Assembly: GCF_015351475.1 (NCBI RefSeq)
Contig: NZ_JADKPR010000004.1
Coordinates: 62,001 to 126,000 of the forward strand
Direction of reading: 5' to 3'
Origin: Flavobacterium sp. HJJ
Lineage (GTDB): Bacteria > Bacteroidota > Bacteroidia > Flavobacteriales > Flavobacteriaceae
Length of the DNA: 64,000 nucleotides
The notes beneath the pieces were generated by a model. The model was not told the origin of the DNA. It made no database searches and saw only the letters and a list, made by a program, of their open reading frames with translations. Below are positions 16,699-25,558 of this stretch, one piece after another (the stretch's first letter is position 1; each line of letters starts with the position of its first letter). Position numbers and translations under genes: made by a program.

Positions 16699-16966
16699 AT
16701 TTTCTGCATTTAAAATTATTTCAAAAATTCCAAATACTCTTCAACTTTTTAAAAAAAATAAGACAAATTAAATTTTAAAATCTTATCTTTAATTTTGTAA
16801 AAAATATTCCCTCAAAGGAATTTTAATTTTATAATATTAAAAAATACACTTACTTAAATTTGTTTTTATGTAGGTTTTTACTCTTATTTCACAATTCACA
16901 TAGTTGATTTACCGTATAATTTTGTATTTAATCGTAATTAATTTATTTTCAATATAAAAAAAAACA
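16699..16966. other. Intergenic, no gene seen
   Basis: Very AT-rich spacer between the tRNA terminator and the promoter of the small Pro-rich protein. Nothing else recognised. Confidence 0.5.
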
Positions 16967-16974
16967 TATTTTTG
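16967..16974 (+). promoter_or_regulatory. -7 element of the small Pro-rich protein gene
   Basis: TATTTTTG, a full match to TAnnTTTG, with a leader of about 40 nt. Confidence 0.55.
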
Positions 16975-17017
16975 CACTCAAGGATTATTTAAAAAATCAT
17001 AATACCACATCCCCAAA

Positions 17018-17230
17018 ATGAAAACATTTTTAAATAAAATAATACTCAAAGGCTGCATTCTGTTTTTTTGCCTATCTGGACATGTCGCCCATGCAGACGT
17101 CCCAGCTCCTGAACCTCCAGAAGACCCGCTTCCAATAAACGAAAATATGACAATAGCAGTCTTTATAGCTGTCCTATTCGGCATATACATCATATATAAT
17201 TACAAATTAAACAAAAAAAGACCAATATAA
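17018..17230 (+). CDS. Small exported Pro-rich protein with C-terminal membrane anchor
   Basis: A 70-residue protein: signal peptide to about residue 26 (ending HVAHA), a short acidic Pro-rich stretch DVPAPEPPEDPLPINEN, then one membrane segment MTIAVFIAVLFGIYIIYNY and a basic tail KLNKKRPI. The Pro-rich linker, helix and Lys/Arg tail resemble a C-terminal sorting signal with almost no passenger. Short proteins of this design are common in flavobacteria, and automatic annotation sometimes names them wrongly. Function unknown. Its last codons and stop lie inside the transcription terminator. Confidence 0.75.
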   Translation: MKTFLNKIILKGCILFFCLSGHVAHADVPAPEPPEDPLPINENMTIAVFIAVLFGIYIIYNYKLNKKRPI

Positions 17231-17244
17231 AATTGGTCTTTTTT
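17213..17244 (+). terminator. Terminator overlapping the end of the small Pro-rich gene
   Basis: Arms AAAAAGACCAAT and ATTGGTCTTTTT. The stop codon TAA lies in the loop, so ribosomes reaching the end of the gene would cover the hairpin. Confidence 0.85.
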
Positions 17245-17313
17245 ATTTAATTTTACTTTTTTCCGCTTTACAACAAGAGATCGATCCCTGATTTCAGGAC
17301 ATTACACATTCAT

Positions 17314-17345
17314 AAAAAAAGCCTTTCTGTTAAGAAAGGCTTTAA
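17314..17345 (-). terminator. Terminator of tRNA-Asp copy B
   Basis: Arms AAAGCCTTTCT and AGAAAGGCTTT, with a T tract on the minus strand. Confidence 0.85.
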
Positions 17346-17355
17346 AAAATATTTG

Positions 17356-17429
17356 CGGTCTGGACGGGACTCGAACCCGCGACCCCATGCGTGACAGGCA
17401 TGTATTCTAACCAACTGAACTACCAAACC
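17356..17429 (-). tRNA. tRNA-Asp (GTC), copy B
   Basis: A 74-nt cloverleaf on the minus strand: acceptor GGTTTGG pairs with CCAGACC, anticodon loop CTGTCAC gives GTC, T-loop GGTTCGAGTCC, discriminator G as expected for Asp. CCA is not encoded. The mature sequence is identical to the copy at 17677-17750. Confidence 0.95.
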
Positions 17430-17446
17430 CTGTTTTATTGCGAGTG

Positions 17447-17476
17447 CAAAAATACAATAATTTTTTGTTTATGCAA
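17447..17476 (-). promoter_or_regulatory. Promoter of tRNA-Asp copy B
   Basis: On the minus strand TTG (17476-17474), a 19-nt spacer and TATTTTTG (17454-17447): a full consensus. Confidence 0.75.
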
Positions 17477-17524
17477 CTATTTTATAACACAAGAATCAAA
17501 AAAAATTATAACTCCCTTAAAATC

Positions 17525-17556
17525 AAAAAAGCTATCCACAAAGTGGAAAGCTTTTC
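17525..17556. terminator. Terminator-like hairpin between the two tRNA-Asp genes
   Basis: AAAAGCT and TCCAC pair with GTGGA and AGCTTTT around a three-base loop with one A-A mismatch. A and T tracts flank it on both sides. The region 17557-17636 holds nothing else I recognise. Confidence 0.5.
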
Positions 17557-17636
17557 ATTGGTCTAACTACAAACCGATCCCGTCATTATTATTGGACGAG
17601 AAACAACACAACTAGCTTTAGATACCGTATTTGGAC

Positions 17637-17666
17637 AAAAAAGCCTTTCTGTTACGAAAGGCTTTT
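17637..17666 (-). terminator. Terminator of tRNA-Asp copy A
   Basis: Arms AAAAGCCTTTC and GAAAGGCTTTT, followed by a T tract on the minus strand. Nearly the same hairpin follows copy B. Confidence 0.85.
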
Positions 17667-17676
17667 CCCAATATTG

Positions 17677-17750
17677 CGGTCTGGACGGGACTCGAACCCG
17701 CGACCCCATGCGTGACAGGCATGTATTCTAACCAACTGAACTACCAAACC
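17677..17750 (-). tRNA. tRNA-Asp (GTC), copy A
   Basis: Mature sequence identical to the copy at 17356-17429, with the same GTC anticodon and G discriminator. It has its own promoter and terminator, so the duplication carried the complete transcription unit. Confidence 0.95.
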
Positions 17751-17768
17751 TCTGCTTTATTGCGGTGG

Positions 17769-17798
17769 CAAAGATACAATAGATTTTCGTTTACGCAA
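17769..17798 (-). promoter_or_regulatory. Promoter of tRNA-Asp copy A
   Basis: On the minus strand TTG (17798-17796), a 19-nt spacer and TATCTTTG (17776-17769): a full consensus with the same spacing as copy B. Confidence 0.75.
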
Positions 17799-17836
17799 GC
17801 CTTTTATTAGAGAATTTTAAAAAAATTTTATACCGT

Positions 17837-18763
17837 TTATCCAAACTTTTGTTTTTCAACGAGGTAGGCTGTCAAAATCTTTTCAAAACTTTCGTTAACC
17901 CCCACAGAAATGTACTTTATTTTATTCTGAGCACAGGTTAACGCCAGCTTTTTAAAGTATGCATCAACTTGTTTTTCATATTCCTCTTTCACATTATCTG
18001 CAAAAATCACTACCTCATCTCCTGTTTCGACATCAATAAACTTTCTCGGGGCATTGTCAAAATCAAATTTAAGTTCCGTTTCGTTATCAACAACATGAAA
18101 CAAAACCACTTTGTGCTTGTCGTGTTTCAAATGCTGCAACGCATTAAAAAGCTTTTCTTCATTTTCACCCTGAAACATATCAGTAAAGAGAATTATCATC
18201 GAACGGCGATGAATTTTCTCAGCAATCTGATGCAAATAGGTTATCGTATCTGTCTGTTTTTTTTCTTTGGTGACTTCCAAAAGACCTTCCAGCTTATTCA
18301 ATATCATTCTGTGATGGCGGTCGCTTCCTTTCTCCGGTGCATAATATTCATAACTGTCTGAAAAAATGCTTAATCCCACAGCATCACGCTGTTTTTTCAG
18401 CAGGTTCATTAAAACTGCCGATGCCAATACCGAAAAACCAATTTTGCTTTCATAAAACGGCTGATTGTCCTTCAATTTAGGATAATGCATCGACGAGGAA
18501 TTGTCAATGATAATATGACATCTCAAATTGGTCTCTTCCTCAAAACATTTGGTATACAAACGGTCTGTTTTGGCAAATAACTTCCAGTCAATATGCTTGG
18601 TGCTTTCCCCTGTATTATACACTTTATGCTCAGCAAATTCAGCCGAAAATCCATGGAAAGGACTTTTGTGCATTCCCGAAATAAAGCCTTCCACCACTTG
18701 ATTGGCCAACAGTTCCAAATGCTGAAAACTGGATATTTTTTCTATCTGCGATTCGATCTTCAT
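17837..18763 (-). CDS. DUF58-domain protein (von Willebrand A-like fold)
   Basis: A 308-residue soluble protein. The DUF58 signature is near residues 36-70 (PFHGFSAEFAEHKVYNTGESTKHIDWKLFAKTD, cited here by its GEST-HIDWK core), followed by a vWA-like domain with a partial metal site in IIIDNSSSMHYP (DxSxS) and IILFTDMFQG. Such proteins usually act with a MoxR AAA+ ATPase and vWA membrane proteins in envelope or aerotolerance functions. No moxR gene is in this window, so it is separated from partners or acts alone. A full -7 box lies five bases before the ATG. Confidence 0.9.
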   Translation of the reverse strand: MKIESQIEKISSFQHLELLANQVVEGFISGMHKSPFHGFSAEFAEHKVYNTGESTKHIDWKLFAKTDRLYTKCFEEETNLRCHIIIDNSSSMHYPKLKDNQPFYESKIGFSVLASAVLMNLLKKQRDAVGLSIFSDSYEYYAPEKGSDRHHRMILNKLEGLLEVTKEKKQTDTITYLHQIAEKIHRRSMIILFTDMFQGENEEKLFNALQHLKHDKHKVVLFHVVDNETELKFDFDNAPRKFIDVETGDEVVIFADNVKEEYEKQVDAYFKKLALTCAQNKIKYISVGVNESFEKILTAYLVEKQKFG

Positions 18764-18767
18764 ATTC

Positions 18768-18775
18768 CAAATGTA
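18768..18775 (-). promoter_or_regulatory. -7 element immediately before the DUF58 gene
   Basis: The minus strand reads TACATTTG, a full match. Its closeness to the ATG at 18763 implies a leaderless or nearly leaderless mRNA. Confidence 0.4.
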
Positions 18776-18888
18776 TAAAAAAGTTTGAACACACTACATC
18801 GTGCTAATAACAATTTAAAAGCAAACCATTAATTAAGTATCATTATGCTTAACTATAAAAATCCTAACACAACAAAATATTTAAAAAC

Positions 18889-18917
18889 AAAAAGGCCCGA
18901 CTTTCGTCAGACCTTTT
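18889..18917 (-). terminator. Terminator of trxA
   Basis: Arms AAAAGGcCcGAC and GTCaGaCCTTTT around TTTC, with a T tract on the minus strand, 20 nt after the trxA stop. Confidence 0.75.
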
Positions 18918-18936
18918 CAGCTTATTTCAATTTAGA

Positions 18937-19254
18937 TTACAATAAAGCATCTAAACTATCAGCGTATGTTTGTTTTGGAGCTACTCCAACTTGTTTTCCT
19001 ACTACTTCTCCATTATGAAAAACTAATACAGTCGGGATATTTCTAACACCGTATTTTGCAGCAAATTCCTGGTTTGCATCTACATCAACTTTCCCTACAA
19101 CCACTTTCCCTTCGTACTCGCTGCTTAGTTCGTCAATGATTGGTCCAACCATTCTACAAGGCCCGCACCATGCTGCCCAAAAATCTACCATTACCGGTTT
19201 ATCTGATTTCAAAACTACTTCATCAAAAGTAGCATCTGTTATTGCTAATGCCAT
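18937..19254 (-). CDS. trxA: Thioredoxin
   Basis: A 105-residue cytoplasmic disulfide reductase. The active site is FWAAWCGPCRM with Cys30 and Cys33, and the cis-proline loop is RNIPTVLVFHNGE. DVDANQEFAAKYGVR is the usual helix before it. Length and start are standard. It is a single gene with its own -7 element and terminator. Confidence 0.97.
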   Translation of the reverse strand: MALAITDATFDEVVLKSDKPVMVDFWAAWCGPCRMVGPIIDELSSEYEGKVVVGKVDVDANQEFAAKYGVRNIPTVLVFHNGEVVGKQVGVAPKQTYADSLDALL

Positions 19255-19305
19255 ACTATTTTTATTTTATGTTTAAAAAATGCTAATTTGTTTTTAACTA
19301 GGGCA

Positions 19306-19313
19306 CAAATTTA
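19306..19313 (-). promoter_or_regulatory. -7 element of trxA
   Basis: The minus strand reads TAAATTTG, a full match to TAnnTTTG, with a leader of about 50 nt. Confidence 0.5.
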
Positions 19314-19394
19314 GAAATTAAAACCCAATCAAATGCCATTCCAAAATTAGTTTTCATTATAAATGTATTGCTAATTGTTATTTCCGAATAATTT

Positions 19395-19475
19395 GGAGCT
19401 AATTCCAGCTGTACACTATATCTATAGTCCCGAACCCCGGGACTATAGGATGCCGTTTCCATCTGGGCTAGGGCA
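19395..19475 (+). repeat. Dispersed structured repeat, copy 2
   Basis: Flanks GGAGCTAATTCCAGCTGT on the left and GGATGCCGTTTCCATC then GGGCTAGGGCA on the right enclose a perfect 10-bp hairpin, CTATAGTCCC with GGGACTATAG and a seven-base loop. It aligns with copies at 15799-15871 and 30781-30872, but the stem sequence is different. Confidence 0.75.
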
Positions 19476-19501
19476 TTTGTGTATTCAAGATATTTTTTTC
19501 C

Positions 19502-19532
19502 AAAAAAAAGACCCTCTTTTCAGAAGGTCTTC
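19502..19532 (-). terminator. Terminator of the 20-kb porin gene
   Basis: Minus-strand arms AAGACC(TTCT) and (AGAG)GGTCTT followed by eight T residues. Confidence 0.75.
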
Positions 19533-19555
19533 ATTCTATTTTCAAGCATATTTAA

Positions 19556-20518
19556 TTACAGACTGTATTTCAACCCAAAAGTCAAACCTAATCCAGAAAT
19601 CCCAACATAAGAACTAATATCATTCATTGCGTCGTTTGGTCTCGTTGTATCAGTAGGATTTGATGTTGCAGTATTAGGATTAAATAAATAACTGTTTGAA
19701 TTACTGTTAAGCTGTTCTACATAATCCACATGACTTGCAGAATAAGATGCATCTGAACGGAAAGCAGTAGGCGTATTCAATTTATCTACTCCGTTTTCTG
19801 TATACTCTTTTGTTTCTTTGCTTTTTCCGTGAACAGTGAAATTACGGTATTCTAATTCAGCAAAAAGAGAAATATTTTTACTTAATTTATAAGAAGTACC
19901 CAAAGCCGCCATAAAACCAACTGTTGGATTTGGCAGCACTACATCTTTTGCATATGTATTTGTAGTCCCGGCTGCATTACTGTAAGTTCTCTTTGTTTCA
20001 ATAGTTAAATCTCCATAAACAGGAACAATAACCCCCACTTTAGTATATGGCTCAAATCCGTTGGTCTCTCCTAAAAACAAAACAACAGCTGGTGCCAAAT
20101 CTAGAGCATTGATTTTCCCTTCAGCAGTTCCAGACACAAAAGTAGGGCCTGCTGCCGCTAGTTTATGTACAGTTTCAACCATCGTTTTATCTTTCCCTGA
20201 GAAATAATTAATTCCCATCTCAACACCTAAACGTGTAGTAAAACGATATCCAACATTTAAACTCGTACGGAGTCCTTCTCCAAATGAGCCATGATTTGTT
20301 TCTCTAGACACCAATGTAGTTCCGTCAGCAGCATACACATCTGTGTTTGGCAATGCTCCTGAAACAATTGGAAATTCTGTAGCAGCAGTCTGGATAAAAT
20401 AAGAACCTCCTAATTTAAAATACCAAGTTTCCGGCTTACTATCAGCTGTACTTTTAGTCTGTCCTACCATAGTCACTGTAGATACTAACAACCCTAATAA
20501 AAATATTTTTGTCTTCAT
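19556..20518 (-). CDS. Outer-membrane beta-barrel protein
   Basis: 320 residues with a signal peptide (MKTKIFLLGLLVSTVTMVG, cleavage near QTKS). Successive amphipathic strands are visible: TWYFKLGGSYFIQTA, LRTSLNVGYRFTTRLGVEMGINYF, PAVVLFLGETNGFEPYTKVGVIVP, VGFMAALGTSYKLSKNISLFAELEYRNFTV, ending in GLTFGLKYSL. The large loops are rich in Thr, Ser and Asn, as in porin-like barrels exposed at the surface. No specific substrate can be inferred. It is monocistronic, with its own -7 box and terminator. Confidence 0.85.
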   Translation of the reverse strand: MKTKIFLLGLLVSTVTMVGQTKSTADSKPETWYFKLGGSYFIQTAATEFPIVSGALPNTDVYAADGTTLVSRETNHGSFGEGLRTSLNVGYRFTTRLGVEMGINYFSGKDKTMVETVHKLAAAGPTFVSGTAEGKINALDLAPAVVLFLGETNGFEPYTKVGVIVPVYGDLTIETKRTYSNAAGTTNTYAKDVVLPNPTVGFMAALGTSYKLSKNISLFAELEYRNFTVHGKSKETKEYTENGVDKLNTPTAFRSDASYSASHVDYVEQLNSNSNSYLFNPNTATSNPTDTTRPNDAMNDISSYVGISGLGLTFGLKYSL

Positions 20519-20538
20519 TTTTAAAATTTAATTTCAGA

Positions 20539-20546
20539 CAAAAATA
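20539..20546 (-). promoter_or_regulatory. -7 element of the porin gene
   Basis: The minus strand reads TATTTTTG, a full match, about 20 nt before the ATG. The remaining spacer to 20798 is AT-rich and shows no other feature. Confidence 0.55.
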
Positions 20547-20798
20547 TACTTAATTTACAGATACTTCGTGAATTGATGAAAAAATAACAAAAATAAATAC
20601 TAATTAGTTAATTTTTTTAATAAAAACTTATAATTATTACTAAAATTAAAATAATTATCCATCTATATTACAAAAATAATTATTTAAACAAATCAAAAAA
20701 GAAATACTAATACTACAATTTAATTAAAAAATCGCTTTTAATCTATGTTTTTAACAGTTTTTTACAGCAAGACTTGATAAAAATCACATTGAAGAAAC

Positions 20799-23700
20799 CT
20801 AATTAAGCTTAAAATTAATCTGCATTTTCTCCAATTCGAATAAGAGTTCATTCGATATCTGAACCTTAAGTTTTCGGCTCGGCATCGCTAATTTAGTAAC
20901 TACTTTTATTTCTTCGACTTCGGTGACTTGTTTGGCCTCTGCTGCCTCAACGGCTTCTTCATTTTCATCCGCAAATGTTTCCTCGTCAGTTTCAAACTCG
21001 GGTGTTGTTTCGACAAGACGCTTTATTTTTTCGAGTTCCATGATTTCAAAAGCTACAGTATTGTCGCCTTTATACTCTTGGAAAAGATGATTCAGCTTAT
21101 GAACAAATTCAGCTTCAATATCTTTAATATTCAACAAAAGAATCAATTTTTTAGCAAAAGTGCTCAGTACATCCTGCAGATACTGCACCAAAACAAACTG
21201 CATTCTAGGTTCTGCTTTTTTACCGGTTTCCTGATTCACCCAGCCTTCCTTAATCAGCACTTTCATGAAAGTGAAATTGTTCTGAATAAAGAAATGCCTA
21301 AACTTTAAATACTCTTCTCCAAAAATTTTAAATTCATAACTTTCGTCATATCCTTCCAAAACAAAAGTCCCCCATCCTTTTCCGTTCTTTGCAACCCGGT
21401 GCTGAACGTTTGTAATAATTCCGCCAAAAGTCAGGTTCTTGCCTACATATTGTTCCATATTTTTCAAAGCCTCAAGCTTTGCATTACAAAAATATTTCAT
21501 CTCAAATTTATAGTCGTCCAATGGATGTCCCGAAATATAAATCCCGACAACATCTTTTTCCTTGGCCAATTTTTCCATCGTGCTCCAGTCTTCACACGGA
21601 GGCACAACCGGTTCGGCAATCTGCACATCACTGCTTTCGCCAAACAGACTTACCTGTGAGGAATTTTCGTTTTCCTGATACTTGGAACCATAGCGCATGG
21701 CTTTTTCGTAAAAGGTAATTCCGTCGCCATCATCGTGAAAATACTGTGCTCTTGTAGTTCCTTCAAAAGAGTCAAAACCGCCAGCCAACGCTAAATTTTC
21801 AATCGCTTTTTTATTAGCGGCACGCAGATCGATACGTTTCGCCAAATCAAAAATTGACTTATATTTTCCGTCTTTTCTGTTTTCGACAATCGTGGCAACA
21901 GCACCGGATCCAACACCTTTTATAGCACCCATTCCGAAACGAACCGCATAATCATCATTTACCGTAAATTTATAATATGACTCGTTCACGCAAGGCCCCA
22001 AAACCTGCAGTCCCATACGCTTACATTCTTCCATGAAAAACGATACCTGCTTGATATCATTCATGTTATTCGAAAGTACCGCCGCCATATATTCGGCTGG
22101 ATAATGCGCTTTCAGGAAAGCGGTTTGGTACGCAATCCATGCATAACAGGTCGAGTGCGATTTATTAAAGGCGTAACTAGCAAAAGCTTCCCAGTCTTTC
22201 CAGATTTTCTCCAAAACCTTTGCGTCATGGCCTTTGGCAGAAGCCTGCTCGACAAATTTAGGTTTCATTTTATCCAGAACGTCCTTTTGTTTTTTTCCCA
22301 TCGCTTTACGCAAAACGTCAGCTTCACCTTTGGTAAATCCTGCCAGCGACTGGGACAAAAGCATTACCTGCTCCTGATAAACAGTAATTCCATAAGTCTC
22401 TGACAAATATTCCGCACAGGCATCGAGATCGTATTGGATTTCCTCATCACCATTTTTTCTTCGAACGAAAGACGGAATATACTCCAAAGGTCCCGGACGA
22501 TACAAGGCGTTCATTGCAATTAAATCCCCAAAAACTGTTGGCTTCAGATCCTTCATGTATTTCTGCATCCCAGGTGACTCATATTGGAAGATTCCGACGG
22601 TTTCACCTCTTTGGAACAGCTCATAGGTTTTGACATCGTCAATCGGGAAAGTGTCGGGATCGAGTTCAATTCCGGTTCGGTATTTTACCAATTTTACCGT
22701 GTCCTTAATCAGGGTCAGGGTCTTCAGACCCAAGAAGTCCATCTTCAGCAGTCCCGCACTCTCTGCAACCGAGTTATCAAACTGCGTTACATATAAATCG
22801 GAATCTTTGGCGGTAGTAACAGGCACATAATTGGTAATATCCGATGGCGTGATAATCACCCCGCAGGCGTGAATACCTGTATTTCGCATAGAACCTTCCA
22901 AAATTTTTGCCTGCTGAATGGTTTCTCCAGCCAGATCATCTTCATTGGCAATAGCGATTAATTCTTTAACCAATTCAAATTCATCAGCACCTTTTAATGC
23001 TTTTTTAACCTCATCTTCTGATTCAAAAAGAAAACGCGCCAAATTCCATTTGGACGGCATCATTCCCGGAATCAGTTTTGCAATTCTATCAGCTTCAAAC
23101 AACGGCAAATCTAATACACGAGCCGTATCACGAATCGCCGATTTGGTTGCCATTTTACCATAAGTAATAATCTGTGCCACCTGATTGGCACCGTATTTAT
23201 TGATTACATAATCCATTACACGACCACGACCCTCGTCATCAAAATCGATATCAATATCGGGCATCGACACACGATCCGGGTTTAGGAAACGCTCAAAAAG
23301 TAAGTCGTATTTAATCGGGTCTATATTGGTAATTCCCAAACAATATGCCACCGCAGAACCTGCTGCAGATCCACGTCCCGGTCCAACCGAAACATCCATT
23401 TTTCGGGCTTCGGCGATGAAATCCTGTACAATCAAAAAGTAACCCGGATATCCGGAATTGGAAATCGTCAATAACTCAAAATCCAAACGTTCCTGAATCG
23501 ATTCGGTAATCTCACCGTATCTTTTTCTAGCACCTATCATGGTCAATTCTCTCAAATAGGCATTTTCACCGCGAACACCATTGTCTTTTTCGTCTTCGGG
23601 ATCAACAAATTCTTCGGGAATGTCGTATTTTGGAAGTAATACATCGCGATAGAGCGAGTAAGTTTCGACCTTGTCTACAATTTCCCGAATGTTGATAATA

Positions 23701-25322
23701 GCTTCGGGCAAATCAGAAAAGAGTTTTTTCATCTCCTCTTCCGACTTGTAATAGTATTCCTGATTGGGTAATCCGTAACGGTAGCCACGTCCGCGTCCAA
23801 TTGGTGTGGCTTGTTTTTCACCGTCTTTTACACACAATAAAATATCGTGCGCATTGGCATCTTCCTTGTTTAAATAAAAAGTATTATTGGTCGCAATCAG
23901 CTTTACATCGTGCTTTTGCGAAAATTCGATTAAGGTTTTGTTGACACGGTTTTCATCTTCCTGATTGTGGCGCATTATTTCGAGATAAAAATCATCTCCA
24001 AATTGTTGTTTCCACCAAATCAAAGCTTCCTCAGCTTGGTTTTCACCAATATTCAGAATTTTACTCGGAATCTCTCCGTATAAATTTCCAGACAGCACCA
24101 TGATGTCTTCCTTGTATTTTTCGACTATCGTTTTATCGATTCTGGGAACATAATAAAAACCATTCACATAGGCTATAGAAGCCATTTTGGCCAGATTATG
24201 ATAGCCATTTTTATTTTTGGCCAATAAAACAACTTGGTAACCATTGTCTTTTTTGGACTTATCCAGATGATTTTCGCAAATATTGAATTCACAGCCTACA
24301 ATAGGTTTGATTTCAGTTTCGGTTGGTTCTTCACCGCTTTCAACCAACGTTTTATTTTTAGCAGAAGCCCCTTTGTTATGATTCATCACCGCACTAACAA
24401 AATGGAAAGCTCCCATCATATTTCCAGTATCGGTCATCGAAACTGCAGGAAATTTATTTTTGGCTGTAGCCGATACCAGATTCCCAATTCCGATAGTCGA
24501 CTGCAAAACCGAAAACTGTGTATGATTGTGCAGATGCGCAAACTTGGCTTCTTTTAATCCCTGTTTATCCGAATCGGAAACGACGGTCTGTTTATCATCC
24601 GAAGCTAATGCTTTCAGCTGTTCTCTAACAGCATCCGAAGCTTTTTTAAGATTGATGTGTTTCAGTCCGATTAACGGAATTTCCCTTGGGTTTTTATTCT
24701 GAAAGGTTTGAAAATAATCCTTCGGAACATCCAATTCTTCTTTTGTAAAAACTTCACGACGAATTAACTCCAGAAAACAACGCGTGGTTGCCTCAACGTC
24801 GGCAGTTGCGTTGTGCGCTTCCGCAAAAGGAACACTGAATAAATATTCGTGCAATTCCGTTAAGGTTGGTAATTTGAATTTCCCCCCACGACCTCCAGGC
24901 AGTTTCAATAATGAAGCAGTTACTTCGGTACAGGTGTCCAAAACGGGCATCGAACTCATTGGCGAATCAACTCCCATTCGGTGCAACTCGGCTCCCATAA
25001 TATTAACGTCGAAACCTAAATTCTGACCTACTATAAACTTCGATTTGCTTAAAGCGATATTGAATTTCTCCAAAACTTCCATCAGCGAAATACCGTCGTG
25101 TTGCGCCAATTCGGTCGAAATTCCGTGAATACGCTCGGCATCATATGGAATATTGAACCCCTCCGGCTTTACCAAATAATCCTGATGTTCGATAAGTGTT
25201 CCCATCTCATCATGCAGCTGCCAGGCTATTTGTATACAGCGGGGCCAGTTATCAGAATCGGTAATGGGCGCATCCCAACGCTTAGGTAATCCAGTAGTTT
25301 CGGTATCGAATATTAAGTACAT
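20799..25322 (-). CDS. dnaE: DNA polymerase III alpha subunit with fused N-terminal exonuclease
   Basis: A 1507-residue replicative polymerase, about 340 longer than E. coli DnaE. Residues 1-190 are a DEDDh exonuclease of the DnaQ type (IFDTETTGLP, GQNLGFDVNIM, HNATADVEATTRC). A PHP domain starts near 265 (FAHLHNHTQFSVLQS). The polymerase core carries VGPGRGSAAGSAVAYCLGI and the catalytic MPDIDIDFDD. The tau/beta-binding region, an OB fold (LTFGGIITNVQHRVAKNGKG) and a C-terminal extension follow. In the PHP domain the usual TDHG metal motif reads TDTG, so its own nuclease activity is probably lost and the fused exonuclease supplies proofreading. This differs from PolC, where the exonuclease is inserted within PHP. 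Confidence 0.95.
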   Translation of the reverse strand: MYLIFDTETTGLPKRWDAPITDSDNWPRCIQIAWQLHDEMGTLIEHQDYLVKPEGFNIPYDAERIHGISTELAQHDGISLMEVLEKFNIALSKSKFIVGQNLGFDVNIMGAELHRMGVDSPMSSMPVLDTCTEVTASLLKLPGGRGGKFKLPTLTELHEYLFSVPFAEAHNATADVEATTRCFLELIRREVFTKEELDVPKDYFQTFQNKNPREIPLIGLKHINLKKASDAVREQLKALASDDKQTVVSDSDKQGLKEAKFAHLHNHTQFSVLQSTIGIGNLVSATAKNKFPAVSMTDTGNMMGAFHFVSAVMNHNKGASAKNKTLVESGEEPTETEIKPIVGCEFNICENHLDKSKKDNGYQVVLLAKNKNGYHNLAKMASIAYVNGFYYVPRIDKTIVEKYKEDIMVLSGNLYGEIPSKILNIGENQAEEALIWWKQQFGDDFYLEIMRHNQEDENRVNKTLIEFSQKHDVKLIATNNTFYLNKEDANAHDILLCVKDGEKQATPIGRGRGYRYGLPNQEYYYKSEEEMKKLFSDLPEAIINIREIVDKVETYSLYRDVLLPKYDIPEEFVDPEDEKDNGVRGENAYLRELTMIGARKRYGEITESIQERLDFELLTISNSGYPGYFLIVQDFIAEARKMDVSVGPGRGSAAGSAVAYCLGITNIDPIKYDLLFERFLNPDRVSMPDIDIDFDDEGRGRVMDYVINKYGANQVAQIITYGKMATKSAIRDTARVLDLPLFEADRIAKLIPGMMPSKWNLARFLFESEDEVKKALKGADEFELVKELIAIANEDDLAGETIQQAKILEGSMRNTGIHACGVIITPSDITNYVPVTTAKDSDLYVTQFDNSVAESAGLLKMDFLGLKTLTLIKDTVKLVKYRTGIELDPDTFPIDDVKTYELFQRGETVGIFQYESPGMQKYMKDLKPTVFGDLIAMNALYRPGPLEYIPSFVRRKNGDEEIQYDLDACAEYLSETYGITVYQEQVMLLSQSLAGFTKGEADVLRKAMGKKQKDVLDKMKPKFVEQASAKGHDAKVLEKIWKDWEAFASYAFNKSHSTCYAWIAYQTAFLKAHYPAEYMAAVLSNNMNDIKQVSFFMEECKRMGLQVLGPCVNESYYKFTVNDDYAVRFGMGAIKGVGSGAVATIVENRKDGKYKSIFDLAKRIDLRAANKKAIENLALAGGFDSFEGTTRAQYFHDDGDGITFYEKAMRYGSKYQENENSSQVSLFGESSDVQIAEPVVPPCEDWSTMEKLAKEKDVVGIYISGHPLDDYKFEMKYFCNAKLEALKNMEQYVGKNLTFGGIITNVQHRVAKNGKGWGTFVLEGYDESYEFKIFGEEYLKFRHFFIQNNFTFMKVLIKEGWVNQETGKKAEPRMQFVLVQYLQDVLSTFAKKLILLLNIKDIEAEFVHKLNHLFQEYKGDNTVAFEIMELEKIKRLVETTPEFETDEETFADENEEAVEAAEAKQVTEVEEIKVVTKLAMPSRKLKVQISNELLFELEKMQINFKLN

Positions 25323-25520
25323 AATTGCAAATGAAGTGATTGTAATTTTCTAAAATTACAAAAAGTGAATTTCAAAATTAGGTTATTTTTAAGGGAATGG
25401 AAAGTGAAGTTATTAACAAACAAAATGAAATATCATGCATTTAAAAAGAGGTATTGCAAAATATGCTTTCTTTATAAAATTACTTAAATAAGATTTTTCC
25501 TTATTTCAATAGCTTTTTTA

Positions 25521-25528
25521 TATATTTG
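25521..25528 (+). promoter_or_regulatory. -7 element before the lipoprotein pair
   Basis: TATATTTG, a full match to TAnnTTTG, about 30 nt before the first ATG. Confidence 0.55.
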
Positions 25529-25558
25529 AAATATTAAAAATTAACCAAACCAATTATT

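Noticed and set aside
17391..17615. Open reading frame on the plus strand across the tRNA-Asp region
   Set aside because: It runs antisense through tRNA-Asp copy B and the hairpin, starts inside the tRNA and has no family resemblance. It is a shadow of structured RNA.
20799..25322. Gram-positive PolC-type polymerase
   Set aside because: In PolC the exonuclease is inserted within the PHP domain and the order differs. Here the exonuclease is at the extreme N-terminus and the core is DnaE.
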